From IMG/VR virus record IMGVR_UViG_3300030107_001068, positions 1 through 23,413 of that record: a stretch of 23,413 bases of DNA; one strand, given 5' to 3'. The notes beneath the pieces are model-generated. The model saw only the letters and a program-made list of their open reading frames with translations. It was not told where the DNA came from and made no database searches. The position numbers and the translations under genes are program-made. Below are positions 12,827 to 21,236 of the stretch, one piece after another. Positions within the stretch are counted from its first letter, which is position 1, and every line of letters begins with the position of its first letter. The DNA is from a virus.

Positions 12827-14982
12827 GCTATTTGCTCAATGAATTTATTAAGAATAGTTTTGTTGGACATTTTAGAACCCATATGTTTTTTAAATGCACG
12901 AGTTAGTTCTGCTCTAGTTGCTTCTTCACCTTTCTGTTTAACTTCAAGGTTTGCAGTGCCTTCACCAATTCCTTGATCTGGCATAAAGAATGCTTCACTA
13001 AATCCACACTTTTCTTTAATGGATGCAAATCTTTCTTTCTTCCATTGCTTATCAAGAATAGAATAATTCTCATCAGCAAAGTAACGAAAGACTCTATTCG
13101 CTTCTGACTTACTGCATAGACGAATACCAATCCAGTTATAGTTAGTTATCCCACGAAAGAATGATACAATTTCTTTTGTTGTAACATATGGACTTGTACT
13201 AATCTTCTTAGTAACTCCAGTTTCAGGATCCCTTATAAAGAATACCCTTCCACCAGAATGACATAACTGTCTTGGAAGTAATCCATCTCCATAGTAATCA
13301 GATGAACGTTCTTGTAACCATTGTATAGGATTTGATTCACCATCAGTTAAGCAAACTACATTTACTTTCTGAACCTTGTCAGTCCTCTTTAAGTCATTAA
13401 CAATATCACGAGCACAATATATTGCTTCTGCTAATGGTGTTCCACCGAGATTATAACCTTGATGAATTCTCATCCTCCAACTATTCATAGCAAATGCTTG
13501 AGCATAAACAAGTTTTAGAGATTCCTCTAATGATCTTGGATTTTGTCTAGAAGAGAAGAATTCGATCAAACGAAAATCACTCCCAATATGTAGTTGATTT
13601 TCTTTTGGGTTCTTAACACACTCATGACTATAGGATTCACTCCTACTGTAGTAACCATTCTGGAAAGCAAGAACTCTAAATGGGATATTAGATTTCTTAC
13701 AGAACCATATAAGATTGTAAGTTTGCTTAAGAGTGTCAAGTAATACTTGATTCATGGATCCTGACCAGTCAAGAAACATTACAAGTCCATGATTCTTACC
13801 ATCACTAACAGTAGTAATCTTCTTGAAAATATCTTCAGTCAATTTATACTGATGAAGTTTATTAGTATCAATAACACCAGTCTTAGAAGTTGCTGCTCTC
13901 TTATACTGATCTGCTGCTTTCTTCATTTCAAACTGTTTCACTAGATAGTTGACAGTTTTTTGAGTATCCTTTTTAAACTTTTGATAGTGTTGTATAGCAT
14001 ACTCAAGTGATTCTTCATGCTGCTGTAACTCTTCTTTAGAAGAAACTGCTAGTCCATAGAAATGGAAACGAAGATCTTCTTGTACTTGAGCAGCAGGAGT
14101 AACAACCTTCTTCACATCAATTTTAGGAAGATCTAAATATACCCACTCCTTTGCACTGTCATCTATAAGTGTTTCAAGTGCTTCTTTAAATGCTGAGTCT
14201 GTTAAACTTTCAGTCTCATCATAATCTTTTGGTTCAGGTTTAAAATCTTGTAACCCTTCTCCACCATAATTAAGTTGATCTAGTAACTCAGAATCAGACA
14301 ACTCTCCTTTATTATCTTGAGACTCATCTGTTTCCTCTTTAGAAACTGGATCAATTTCTAATTCCTCTTCCTTATCAACTGAAATATCACCATCCTCATC
14401 TACTAGATCAGGGGAGTCAGGAGCATCAGCAATCTGTTCTTTTGTTTCTTGTGCTTGCTGTGCGTAATCATATAAGTCATTTGCTAGATCAAGAACATCC
14501 TGAAATGTTTTTGTTTTTGATGCACGACTTACAAATATTTGCTCTGCATCAGTAAACTCAATAGTACTATTACCTTTAAAATATAAATTGATACGATCAA
14601 TTAAAGGAATCTTAGTTAAATCTTCATTGGCAACAGAGAAGAAATCTCTATCCCACAACTCTTTATACCCATCAAAGAATGTCTTTCTAAGACCAGGATA
14701 AGTTACTTTCATCATGCGTTCAATACGAGCATCCTCTAAGACATTTACAAATGCCTTGGGAGCGTCCTCTAAACCCTCCTGTGGGGTGTAAAGAGCATGT
14801 CCTACCTCATGTCCTACTAGAAGATCATATACAGTCTCTGAAGCAGTGTTCCAGATAGGAAGACAAAGCAATCTTTTCTCAACATCGAAATATGCTGTTG
14901 TTACTCTACGATGCTCAACAGTTAGGTTCTCTGTTGCAAGTAATCTTGCTAGTGTGCCTTTGACTTCCTGATTTACTGTCAT
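12823..14982 (-). CDS. CobT-like protein with HExxH metallopeptidase-type site and VWA domain
   Basis: The product is 719 residues from ATG at 14982, chosen because GAGGAG lies seven bases upstream; an in-frame ATG at 15003 overlaps the previous stop and would add seven residues. The N-terminal domain has VGHEVGHALY (HExxH at about 58-62) and VNVLEDARIERMM, a possible third metal ligand. An acidic linker follows (about 185-235). A von Willebrand A domain starts near 400 with the MIDAS motif DWSGS, then GGTPLAEA and LTDGES, which supply the Thr and Asp of that motif. This combination matches the CobT-type VWA proteins of viruses, often annotated as peptidase in cyanophages. It probably partners the CobS-like AAA+ ATPase two genes away, as in chelatase and MoxR-VWA systems. 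The substrate is unknown. Confidence 0.85.
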   Translation of the reverse strand: MTVNQEVKGTLARLLATENLTVEHRRVTTAYFDVEKRLLCLPIWNTASETVYDLLVGHEVGHALYTPQEGLEDAPKAFVNVLEDARIERMMKVTYPGLRKTFFDGYKELWDRDFFSVANEDLTKIPLIDRINLYFKGNSTIEFTDAEQIFVSRASKTKTFQDVLDLANDLYDYAQQAQETKEQIADAPDSPDLVDEDGDISVDKEEELEIDPVSKEETDESQDNKGELSDSELLDQLNYGGEGLQDFKPEPKDYDETESLTDSAFKEALETLIDDSAKEWVYLDLPKIDVKKVVTPAAQVQEDLRFHFYGLAVSSKEELQQHEESLEYAIQHYQKFKKDTQKTVNYLVKQFEMKKAADQYKRAATSKTGVIDTNKLHQYKLTEDIFKKITTVSDGKNHGLVMFLDWSGSMNQVLLDTLKQTYNLIWFCKKSNIPFRVLAFQNGYYSRSESYSHECVKNPKENQLHIGSDFRLIEFFSSRQNPRSLEESLKLVYAQAFAMNSWRMRIHQGYNLGGTPLAEAIYCARDIVNDLKRTDKVQKVNVVCLTDGESNPIQWLQERSSDYYGDGLLPRQLCHSGGRVFFIRDPETGVTKKISTSPYVTTKEIVSFFRGITNYNWIGIRLCSKSEANRVFRYFADENYSILDKQWKKERFASIKEKCGFSEAFFMPDQGIGEGTANLEVKQKGEEATRAELTRAFKKHMGSKMSNKTILNKFIEQIA

Positions 14983-14999
14983 GTGTCTCCTCTTGATAC

Positions 15000-15224
15000 T
15001 CATAGTATAGCACCATCAGCAATGCGTTGCTCAAGAATAGGGACACTTTCTGGACTGTCACCCCAGTGTCTTATAACCCCCGCAACGATAAAGCAATTAG
15101 TGACAAGATAAGTAACAAAGATAATAGATCGTACAATGACCACAGGATTGTCATACCGCTTCGTCTTCTCATCAGAGAAACTACCCAACGCATACTTCCA
15201 AGTCCTCCATAGTTTTTTAAACAT
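15000..15224 (-). CDS. Small membrane protein, 74 residues
   Basis: The product has a basic, aromatic N-terminus (MFKKLWRTWKYALGSFSDEK), one membrane span (VVIVRSIIFVTYLVTNCFIV) and a short external tail. It starts at ATG 15224 inside the last codons of gp46 (stop at 15217) and ends overlapping the CobT-like gene region. Function is unknown. From memory a similar small protein sits after gp46 in other cyanomyoviruses. Confidence 0.78.
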   Translation of the reverse strand: MFKKLWRTWKYALGSFSDEKTKRYDNPVVIVRSIIFVTYLVTNCFIVAGVIRHWGDSPESVPILEQRIADGAIL

Positions 15225-16935
15225 CTTCTGTTAATTTTGAGAAATCGTTTATTTTTTCAAATCGTAAAGTCTTAGGAAACTTCTCTATTAGTATATCACC
15301 TTTATGAGATATGACAAATATATTTGTTGACTTTCCTAAGTTACCAAGGATAGCAAGTAAAGCAGCCGTGCTATCAGCATCTAAAGAACTATCAAATACT
15401 TCATCTAATATAAGAAGATTAGTTGCTGCTGAATTCTTCATACGGGCAACCTCTCTCCATGTAAACAGAAGTGCTAAATCAATCTTCTGTTTCTCACCCT
15501 CAGAGAAGGAAGAATAACTAAACTCATCTCTAAACCTACTCTTAAGAACTTCATTAAACTCTTCATCAAGTGTGAAATTCACAAAGAAGTCCATACTATG
15601 AAGATATTTATTAATGAGGTTGTTAAAAACAGGAACGTATTTTTTAATAATTTGTTTCTTAATACCAGAGTCTTTTAATAAAGATGACACTACAGTAAAC
15701 TCATCTATAGTTTTACTAACCTGACCACAATCAATTTTAGTTTGTTCCAACTCTTCTGTATATACATTAAGAGTCTTTAACTCTTTTTCAATCTTAGGGG
15801 TACTAGTTAATTCACTCAACTCTTTTTCTATTTGTAAGTTATCAGAATCTAATCTAACTAGATCTCTTTCAAAAGAAGAAATATCACTTCTAAGTTCATG
15901 AGCCTTCATCGACAACGCATCAGCTTGCTCTATCAAAGAAACTACTTTTTCAATAGCTTTTTGTTCTTTCTTATAAGCTTTTGATAATTTAACACCACTC
16001 TCAGTTAAAGAGGATATCTTTGTTTCTTTAAAATCTTTATCAATAGACTGATGACAAGTAGGACAATCATCATGTGACTTAAGGAATTTCATATCCTTAG
16101 ATACTCTCTTGAGTTCTGAATTAATATCAGATCCTCTTTGTCTTAATTCTTGAAGATGAGATGCTTTATCTTCTGTTCCAGATATTTTACTTTCTATCTC
16201 TTTAAGTTCAACTTCTTTATCAGATATGCTACTTTGTGTTGTACTTATTTTAGCCTTGTTAAGTATTACTTTATCTTCTTTTTCTTTTCTTCTAGTAGTG
16301 TTTATTTCTCTTAATGATTTTATAAGATTCTCCTGTGAATTTACCCTCTCTTCTGCCATACTGAGAAGATAAATACAGTCCTTACTTTTTACTTGTGCTT
16401 CACGAACTCTCTCCTTAAGGAGTAGATTCATGTTTGAGAAGATCTTGATGTCCAATAAATCTTCGATAACTTCTCTCCTGTGAGGGACGGTAAGTTGCAT
16501 GAAGGGGACAAATGTGGATGAACCAAGTATGACGACTTGGGTAAAACTTTTGTAGTTGAGTTTAAGTATTGATTGTTCCAAGTGTTTCTGCGTGTCCTTG
16601 ACTGCAGCGTCTTGGTCAACCATTTTATTATTTTTGTAAACCTCGAACCCATTTGGTTTGATTGTTCTGAATACACGATAGTCATCCTTTCCTATACTAA
16701 AATTGACTTCAACTTTGGTACCCTTTTCATTTATACTATTAACTAATTGACCCTTATTAATCCTGCGAAAAGGTTTACCAAACAAAGCAAAGGTTAATGC
16801 GTCAAGTAGAGTTGATTTACCAGCACCATTTGATCCAACTATCAACGTTGCTTTAGATTCACACAATGAGATCTCAGTCCATTGGTCACCAGTGGAAAGA
16901 AAATTTTTCCACCGAATACTTTCAAATGTGATCAT
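15217..16935 (-). CDS. gp46: Recombination endonuclease subunit gp46 (SbcC/Rad50-like)
   Basis: The 572-residue product is the ATPase subunit of the T4 gp46/gp47 nuclease, which resects DNA ends for recombination-dependent replication. Walker A GSNGAGKST is at 34-42. A long coiled coil follows, with a zinc hook CPTC (291-294) that joins two coils. The ABC signature SFSEGEKQK is at about 477-484 and Walker B LLILDEVFDSSLD at about 507-519. All functional motifs are intact and length is near T4 gp46 (560). The ATG at 16935 overlaps the DUF3110 gene stop by one base. gp47 lies two genes upstream. Confidence 0.97.
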   Translation of the reverse strand: MITFESIRWKNFLSTGDQWTEISLCESKATLIVGSNGAGKSTLLDALTFALFGKPFRRINKGQLVNSINEKGTKVEVNFSIGKDDYRVFRTIKPNGFEVYKNNKMVDQDAAVKDTQKHLEQSILKLNYKSFTQVVILGSSTFVPFMQLTVPHRREVIEDLLDIKIFSNMNLLLKERVREAQVKSKDCIYLLSMAEERVNSQENLIKSLREINTTRRKEKEDKVILNKAKISTTQSSISDKEVELKEIESKISGTEDKASHLQELRQRGSDINSELKRVSKDMKFLKSHDDCPTCHQSIDKDFKETKISSLTESGVKLSKAYKKEQKAIEKVVSLIEQADALSMKAHELRSDISSFERDLVRLDSDNLQIEKELSELTSTPKIEKELKTLNVYTEELEQTKIDCGQVSKTIDEFTVVSSLLKDSGIKKQIIKKYVPVFNNLINKYLHSMDFFVNFTLDEEFNEVLKSRFRDEFSYSSFSEGEKQKIDLALLFTWREVARMKNSAATNLLILDEVFDSSLDADSTAALLAILGNLGKSTNIFVISHKGDILIEKFPKTLRFEKINDFSKLTEDV

Positions 16936-17192
16936 TATTTAAGGTTGGCAGGAGGAATTACGAAAGTGTCTGGAGTTATTACAGTATAGCTATAACCATA
17001 GTTACCACATTGAAGTGCTACTAAGTCATGTTCTATCTCTTGTAAATGAAGTTCTGGTTTATAATCATCTGCTTCTAAGAGACCTTTGTACCTTTCGGCA
17101 TCATCTCTTTCTTCAAAACATTGGACAATCTTTTTCTTTTCCTTATCAGGGACAGAGTATACTCCACCCTTCTTAGTAGTTAATATGAACAT
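16935..17192 (-). CDS. DUF3110 protein between gp47 and gp46
   Basis: The 85-residue product contains FEERDDAERYKGLLEADDYKPELHLQEIE, quoted in parts: FEERDDAERYKGLLEADD is the hallmark of the DUF3110 family, which is typical of cyanobacteria and chloroplast-related genomes. The function of the family is unknown. It lies between the two nuclease subunits and overlaps gp47 by one base and gp46 by one, so it is made together with them. It may be an accessory of the complex or a host-derived hitchhiker. Confidence 0.85.
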   Translation of the reverse strand: MFILTTKKGGVYSVPDKEKKKIVQCFEERDDAERYKGLLEADDYKPELHLQEIEHDLVALQCGNYGYSYTVITPDTFVIPPANLK

Positions 17193-18226
17193 TATAATTC
17201 TGATGCCTCCATATAGAGAGATCTCATAACATTCTTAACATTAGATTTATCAACTTTAAGATCTATTTCATCTATGTAGTTGTCCAACATAGTTAAAGTG
17301 TCTTCGGTTTCCATTAATGGATCCCCAGACTCAAGTTCAACACTAAGATCTTCAACAATCTTAAGATCCCCAAGGGACATATGTTGAAGTTTCTGAACCG
17401 TATAATCGAATTTAGAATAGTCTCCTTTGTCTTCTACAATGAGTTTGACGAAGGTTCCTTTAATTTCTTCTTCAGACGGGAGAGTAACTCCACCATTATA
17501 ATACAACTTATGAAAAGTGTCAAAGGGATTTCTATAGAAAGTAGTTCGTAGAGTCTCTGTATCAAAGACATGGAACCCTCTTTTTGATTTGTAGTCATTC
17601 CAATATAATTGATAGGGGTTACCAAGATAATAAACATTACCCTTATTAGATTTAGAATGGTAATGTCCTGTAAATACCTTTTTAAATTTCTTAAAGATAT
17701 AAGGATCCATTCCTCTATCCATTATGTGACCAGGATGAGCCTCAAAGCCGTTAAGCTCAAGATGGCCCATACAGACAGGAGCAGTACTTTCTGTGATGCA
17801 TCGTAACGTTCTCTCATAGTTATCATCACATATCCAAGGGAGAAGTAGAATATCAGTACCACCAAAATTACAGGTAGTAGGTTTATCGATGACGGTAATG
17901 TTCTTATATTCTCCCAATAATTCTGTGGGAGCATTTACTCTAAGTGTATTTTTATAATAGATGTCATGATTTCCTATAAGTGCTGTCATAGAAACATTAA
18001 GATCTCTCAAAGGATCAAACCACATATCCTTTGCCTCATCAAGAGACATGAAATTAATACTTCTACGCTTATCAAACGTATCTCCTAAGTTGATAATAGT
18101 ATCAATCTTAGCCGCCTTAATAAAGGGTATAACTATCTCACCATAAAATTTCTTATAGTGATTAATAAAATGTTGGTTATCATTACGAACACCAAAGTGT
18201 TGATCCGTAATTAAGAGAACTTTCAT
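17192..18226 (-). CDS. gp47: Recombination endonuclease subunit gp47 (SbcD/Mre11-like)
   Basis: The 344-residue product is the metallophosphoesterase subunit of the gp46/gp47 nuclease. The metal-binding motifs appear in order: DQHFGVRN (7-14; D-x-H), NLGDTFDKRRS (G-D-x-x-D), LIGNHDIYYKN (G-N-H-D), GHLELNG and TGHYHSK (G-H-x-H). Length matches T4 gp47 (339). The start ATG at 18226 overlaps the gp55 stop (ATGA). A perfect consensus sigma70 promoter lies inside the gene at 17495-17523, and another promoter lies just ahead of it. It works with gp46 in DNA end resection and host DNA degradation. Confidence 0.97.
   Translation of the reverse strand: MKVLLITDQHFGVRNDNQHFINHYKKFYGEIVIPFIKAAKIDTIINLGDTFDKRRSINFMSLDEAKDMWFDPLRDLNVSMTALIGNHDIYYKNTLRVNAPTELLGEYKNITVIDKPTTCNFGGTDILLLPWICDDNYERTLRCITESTAPVCMGHLELNGFEAHPGHIMDRGMDPYIFKKFKKVFTGHYHSKSNKGNVYYLGNPYQLYWNDYKSKRGFHVFDTETLRTTFYRNPFDTFHKLYYNGGVTLPSEEEIKGTFVKLIVEDKGDYSKFDYTVQKLQHMSLGDLKIVEDLSVELESGDPLMETEDTLTMLDNYIDEIDLKVDKSNVKNVMRSLYMEASEL
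17495..17523 (-). promoter_or_regulatory. Perfect consensus sigma70 promoter inside gp47
   Basis: On the minus strand TTGACA (17518-17523), exactly 17 bases, then TATAAT (17495-17500). Both boxes match the consensus at all 12 positions. It lies within gp47 codons, about 300 bases ahead of the DUF3110 gene, and would drive DUF3110 and gp46. Confidence 0.68.
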
Positions 18227-18693
18227 CGTTTAGTATTCATTTCTACACGTGATTTAATTTGATTATAATCAGCACTACTATCTCCATCAACAGAGAATAC
18301 ATGATCGTATCCAGATTTCTCTAGAATTTTATCTTTAATATCCATCTGGCGTTTCTCCTTAGCAATACGGCGTAGGAATGCATAATAAACTATCTGCGTA
18401 AAATAAGCAAAAGGGTTTTTACTCTTTGCTGGATCAAAATTATCAATATACTGTATACAATTTTCTATGCCATCACAAACCATATCATCTTTATACATGT
18501 AGTTGATGAAGTTTGGTCTGTACGACAAGTGTGTTGCTATTTTTAAAAAGCATCCACCTATGTAATTACTGACACGAGGTTTAGCCAAACCTTTCAGTTT
18601 TGCAATCTCAACCTTTTCTTTATATTTGATAATAGCAGCAAGAAACTCCTGATTATCAACGTAGTGTTGTTTCTTTTTTGTGTTCTTGGCCAT
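18223..18693 (-). CDS. gp55: Late transcription sigma factor gp55
   Basis: The product is a small sigma70-related factor that directs RNA polymerase to late promoters, with gp45 as activator in T4. The start is ATG at 18693 (MAKNTKKKQHYVDNQEF), giving 156 residues. A TTG further upstream at 18726 lies in the promoter's -10 region and is rejected. Recognisable segments are YIGGCFLKIATHLSYRPNFINY, the sigma region 2-like DDMVCDGIENCIQYIDNFDP and NPFAYFTQIVYYAFLRRIAKEKRQ, the core-binding and -10-recognition helices. The length is a bit shorter than T4 gp55 (185). It overlaps gp47 by four bases. Confidence 0.94.
   Translation of the reverse strand: MAKNTKKKQHYVDNQEFLAAIIKYKEKVEIAKLKGLAKPRVSNYIGGCFLKIATHLSYRPNFINYMYKDDMVCDGIENCIQYIDNFDPAKSKNPFAYFTQIVYYAFLRRIAKEKRQMDIKDKILEKSGYDHVFSVDGDSSADYNQIKSRVEMNTKR
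18262..18290 (-). promoter_or_regulatory. Sigma70-type promoter ahead of gp47
   Basis: On the minus strand TTGATG (18285-18290), a 17-base spacer and TATAAT (18262-18267), inside the last codons of gp55 and 36 bases ahead of the gp47 start. The -10 is perfect; the -35 matches four of six bases. Confidence 0.55.
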
Positions 18694-18714
18694 ATAGGTT
18701 TGTCGCTTGTCGTA

Positions 18715-18743
18715 ATTATACCACAAAAAATCCAGTCATGCAA
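18715..18743 (-). promoter_or_regulatory. Extended -10 sigma70 promoter for gp55
   Basis: On the minus strand TTGCAT (18738-18743), a 17-base spacer and TATAAT (18715-18720), preceded by TGG so that TGnTATAAT forms an extended -10. It occupies the only sizeable gap (18727-18800) in this stretch. It predicts a leader of about 15 bases and settles the gp55 start at 18693. Confidence 0.75.
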
Positions 18744-18800
18744 CTTGACAAACTAATCAATTACATGTAGACTAACCGTGTAAGGGTTCAAGGGAACAGA

Positions 18801-19250
18801 TTAGCTACTTTTAAATAGGTCTTCTAATTTAGAACGATACTCCTCAACCTTTCCTATAAAACCAATAGACTTGTGTTTATCAGGATCTAGATTGAGCTTT
18901 GCTTTCTTAGCTGCTGCTCCATCTTCTCCATTGATAAAAGTTTCATACATGAAGATAACATCTTTACTCATAGACGAAACTGTTATAATATCTTTCTCTC
19001 GTAAAATATAAAAATCTTCATCAGATAGTTGTTGCCATTTAGCAAACCCTATCCCTCGTGCCATCTTATTCTCATCCAATGGTTTTTGAACTATATGTAC
19101 TGCCACTGGGTCTTGTAAGAAAACTAATGTCTCAACTGATCCTTGACCTTCATCTTTTGTTAATACAGCCCTACCCAAGACTTCCTCGCCATTGACGAGT
19201 TTAAAGACTCCATAAAATTCTTCTTCGTGTTTTGCGTAGTTTAGTGTCAT
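18801..19250 (-). CDS. Conserved hypothetical protein between uvsW and gp55
   Basis: The 149-residue product begins MTLNYAKHEEEFYGVFKLVN and continues GEEVLGRAVL...VETLVFLQDPVAVHIV. The pattern of short strands (GVFKLVNGEEVLGRAVL) recalls the Sm/LSm-like barrel seen in small RNA- or nucleic-acid-binding proteins, but this is only a visual impression. A C-terminal charged helix ends with KVEEYRSKLEDLFKSS. It lies 5 bases downstream of uvsW. I recall it as common in cyanomyoviruses at this position. Function is unknown. Confidence 0.8.
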   Translation of the reverse strand: MTLNYAKHEEEFYGVFKLVNGEEVLGRAVLTKDEGQGSVETLVFLQDPVAVHIVQKPLDENKMARGIGFAKWQQLSDEDFYILREKDIITVSSMSKDVIFMYETFINGEDGAAAKKAKLNLDPDKHKSIGFIGKVEEYRSKLEDLFKSS

Positions 19251-19255
19251 AAAGA

Positions 19256-20710
19256 TTAAAGTTTGACTTCTATGATTTCATAATTAAATTTCTCTTCGCT
19301 ATAAATTTTGACTCTTTCCATTAAATGATTCAACGTGTAGTTGTTTCCTCTATCTGTAGAAATGTCATCAGCGATATCATATAGAGTAGCCTTTGACTTG
19401 TTATCCCCCTTTCTTAGAACTCTTCCTATTGATTGTAAGTTGCGAATCCTTGATTTAGAAGGAGATGCAAAAATCACATTATGTAGATTTCTGATATTGA
19501 TACCAGTAGAGAACGTTCCATAGGATGCTACTATTATAGCATCATCTGACCTTTCAGTTAGAAAACGAATCTCTTCACGATCATCAGTATCCACACCACC
19601 ATGAACAAGATAGACAGGACTGTCTGTATTACTATTTATCAATTCATGCAGGGGGATTCCGTGACGTTCTACATAGTTGAAGAGCACCAGTGTGTTTCCT
19701 TTTAGATCAAGAGCGAGATTTTTAATAAAGTTATTTCTCACATCATGTTCAATAAGATAATCAATTTCATCTTGGTACCCCTCGAAGATTTGATCCTTAT
19801 GTTTAAGTAGAATTATTTTTACTTTTAACTTAGCAACATAACCTTGTTTCATCAATTCATTTGTTCTAGTTACTTTAGAACATCTACCAAACACACCCTC
19901 TAACACTAACTGATTAACGTTAGCACCATCTAATGTTCCAGTAAAACCAATACGGTATTTACATCCATGCAACTTAGTCATCAACGTTGTCAAAGACTTA
20001 GCTTTGAAAAGGTGAGCCTCGTCACCTATCACAACATCGAACCTAGAAAAAAACTTGTTCGGTTCCTTGTAGATAGATTGCCAAGTGGAAATTACCACAT
20101 CATGATTAGTGTATTTTTCCTGCCCTCCATATATTTTGTGGCAGTGTTTGGATGCCATCCATCCATATTCCTCAAAGTCTTTATACATCTGCTCCACCAA
20201 AGAAGTGGTAGGAACTACGATTAAGACTTTCCTATTAACATTTACATGAAAACGTACCAATGAATAAATCATCAAGGATTTCCCGCTTGCAGTTGGGGAC
20301 AATAGGAGTCGTCTGTTGTATCGTAGGCATTCGTATACTGCTCGGTATTGGTAGTCCCTCATCTTTACAGGAAGAGATAAAGCTTTTACGAACTGACCCA
20401 CCCCTTCAGGAGTTATCAGAGAGTTCTCCTCAATAGGGTTTCCAAAGTTTTCATCTTCTTCAAACTTATAATTATATCCTTTCTCCTTTGCCCAATCAGT
20501 TAGATAACTAACTAAACCACAATATATTTCTCCAGTGGCAGGGGAGTATAAACGTATCTTTCCATCCCACCCTTTCCAACGACGTTGCTTCTGCATATAC
20601 TTTGCAGACTCTACCTCAAAGGTAAAGAAGTCTGCTAGTTCATAATTGATATGAGGTTCTGCTTCAACTTTTAAATAAACTTCATTCTTCTTACGAATAA
20701 GGAGGTCCAT
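19256..20710 (-). CDS. uvsW: UvsW RNA/DNA helicase
   Basis: The 484-residue product is a superfamily 2 helicase of UvsW type, which in T4 processes recombination and replication fork intermediates and unwinds R-loops at origins. The N-terminal 110 residues include the small substrate-binding domain (RRWKGWDGKIRLYSPATG). The helicase motifs follow: Walker A PTASGKS (139-145), motif II DEAH (230-233), motif III GFTGTL, and motifs V/VI with YGTFSTGINI and QSIGRVLRKG. All are intact, and the length is near T4 UvsW (503). The ATG at 20710 lies 20 bases inside the oxygenase gene. Confidence 0.96.
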   Translation of the reverse strand: MDLLIRKKNEVYLKVEAEPHINYELADFFTFEVESAKYMQKQRRWKGWDGKIRLYSPATGEIYCGLVSYLTDWAKEKGYNYKFEEDENFGNPIEENSLITPEGVGQFVKALSLPVKMRDYQYRAVYECLRYNRRLLLSPTASGKSLMIYSLVRFHVNVNRKVLIVVPTTSLVEQMYKDFEEYGWMASKHCHKIYGGQEKYTNHDVVISTWQSIYKEPNKFFSRFDVVIGDEAHLFKAKSLTTLMTKLHGCKYRIGFTGTLDGANVNQLVLEGVFGRCSKVTRTNELMKQGYVAKLKVKIILLKHKDQIFEGYQDEIDYLIEHDVRNNFIKNLALDLKGNTLVLFNYVERHGIPLHELINSNTDSPVYLVHGGVDTDDREEIRFLTERSDDAIIVASYGTFSTGINIRNLHNVIFASPSKSRIRNLQSIGRVLRKGDNKSKATLYDIADDISTDRGNNYTLNHLMERVKIYSEEKFNYEIIEVKL

Positions 20711-21236
20711 AAAACCATGCTACAATTGATTTTCTTACACCAGAGGTGACGGGACGTACTCTATGCCATTGATCTGCTTGGAAAAAAATAGCAGACCCCT
20801 TTTCAAGTTTAAAACTTTCAAATCTAGGATCTGTCCCTGGTTTATATAGCTCCAAATCAAACTCCCCTCCTTCATAATCCTCATTGAGGAAAAGAGACAT
20901 GCTTATTTTTCTTACTTGATTTAATCTGGCATTATGTTGATCTACATGCCAGTCATAGAAACCACCTTCAGGATATATACCAAACTGAACAGGTTCAACT
21001 CCTTCTATATCTAAACCCCAATTACCATTATTACAATAGTCACATGCTTCTAATAATATATTATTAACACTCTCATCATTAATCCAAGTTACCTCAGACT
21101 TTCTTAAAACTCTACCTTTTGCTTCGGGTACTACACCAGTTTCCCACTCCATTTTATTATTATTAATTGCACGATTAATCTTTTGTAATCCTCGTGAATC
21201 AAAATTAATTATCCTATAGGGAGACCCGTACCTCAT
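20691..21236 (-). CDS. 2-oxoglutarate/Fe(II)-dependent oxygenase (prolyl 4-hydroxylase-like)
   Basis: The 181-residue product has the double-stranded beta-helix core of Fe(II)/2-oxoglutarate oxygenases of the P4Hc type. The metal-binding motif is HVD in YDWHVDQHN (His97, Asp99), the distal His is in DQWHRVRPV (His158), and the Arg that holds 2-oxoglutarate is in SGVRKSIVAWFYG (Arg168). All ligands are present. The start is ATG at 21236 overlapping the uvsY stop; a GTG at 21239 is an alternative. The substrate is unknown: protein (prolyl or other hydroxylation) or DNA/RNA are both conceivable. Such genes are widespread in cyanophages. Here it lies between uvsY and uvsW. Confidence 0.9.
   Translation of the reverse strand: MRYGSPYRIINFDSRGLQKINRAINNNKMEWETGVVPEAKGRVLRKSEVTWINDESVNNILLEACDYCNNGNWGLDIEGVEPVQFGIYPEGGFYDWHVDQHNARLNQVRKISMSLFLNEDYEGGEFDLELYKPGTDPRFESFKLEKGSAIFFQADQWHRVRPVTSGVRKSIVAWFYGPPYS

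Noticed and set aside
18694-18726. TTG start for gp55 at 18726
   Set aside because: It falls in the -10 region of a strong promoter and is upstream of the predicted transcript start.
18744-18800. Gap after gp55 promoter, searched for a terminator or small gene
   Set aside because: No stable hairpin with a U-run and no open frame with a start were found.
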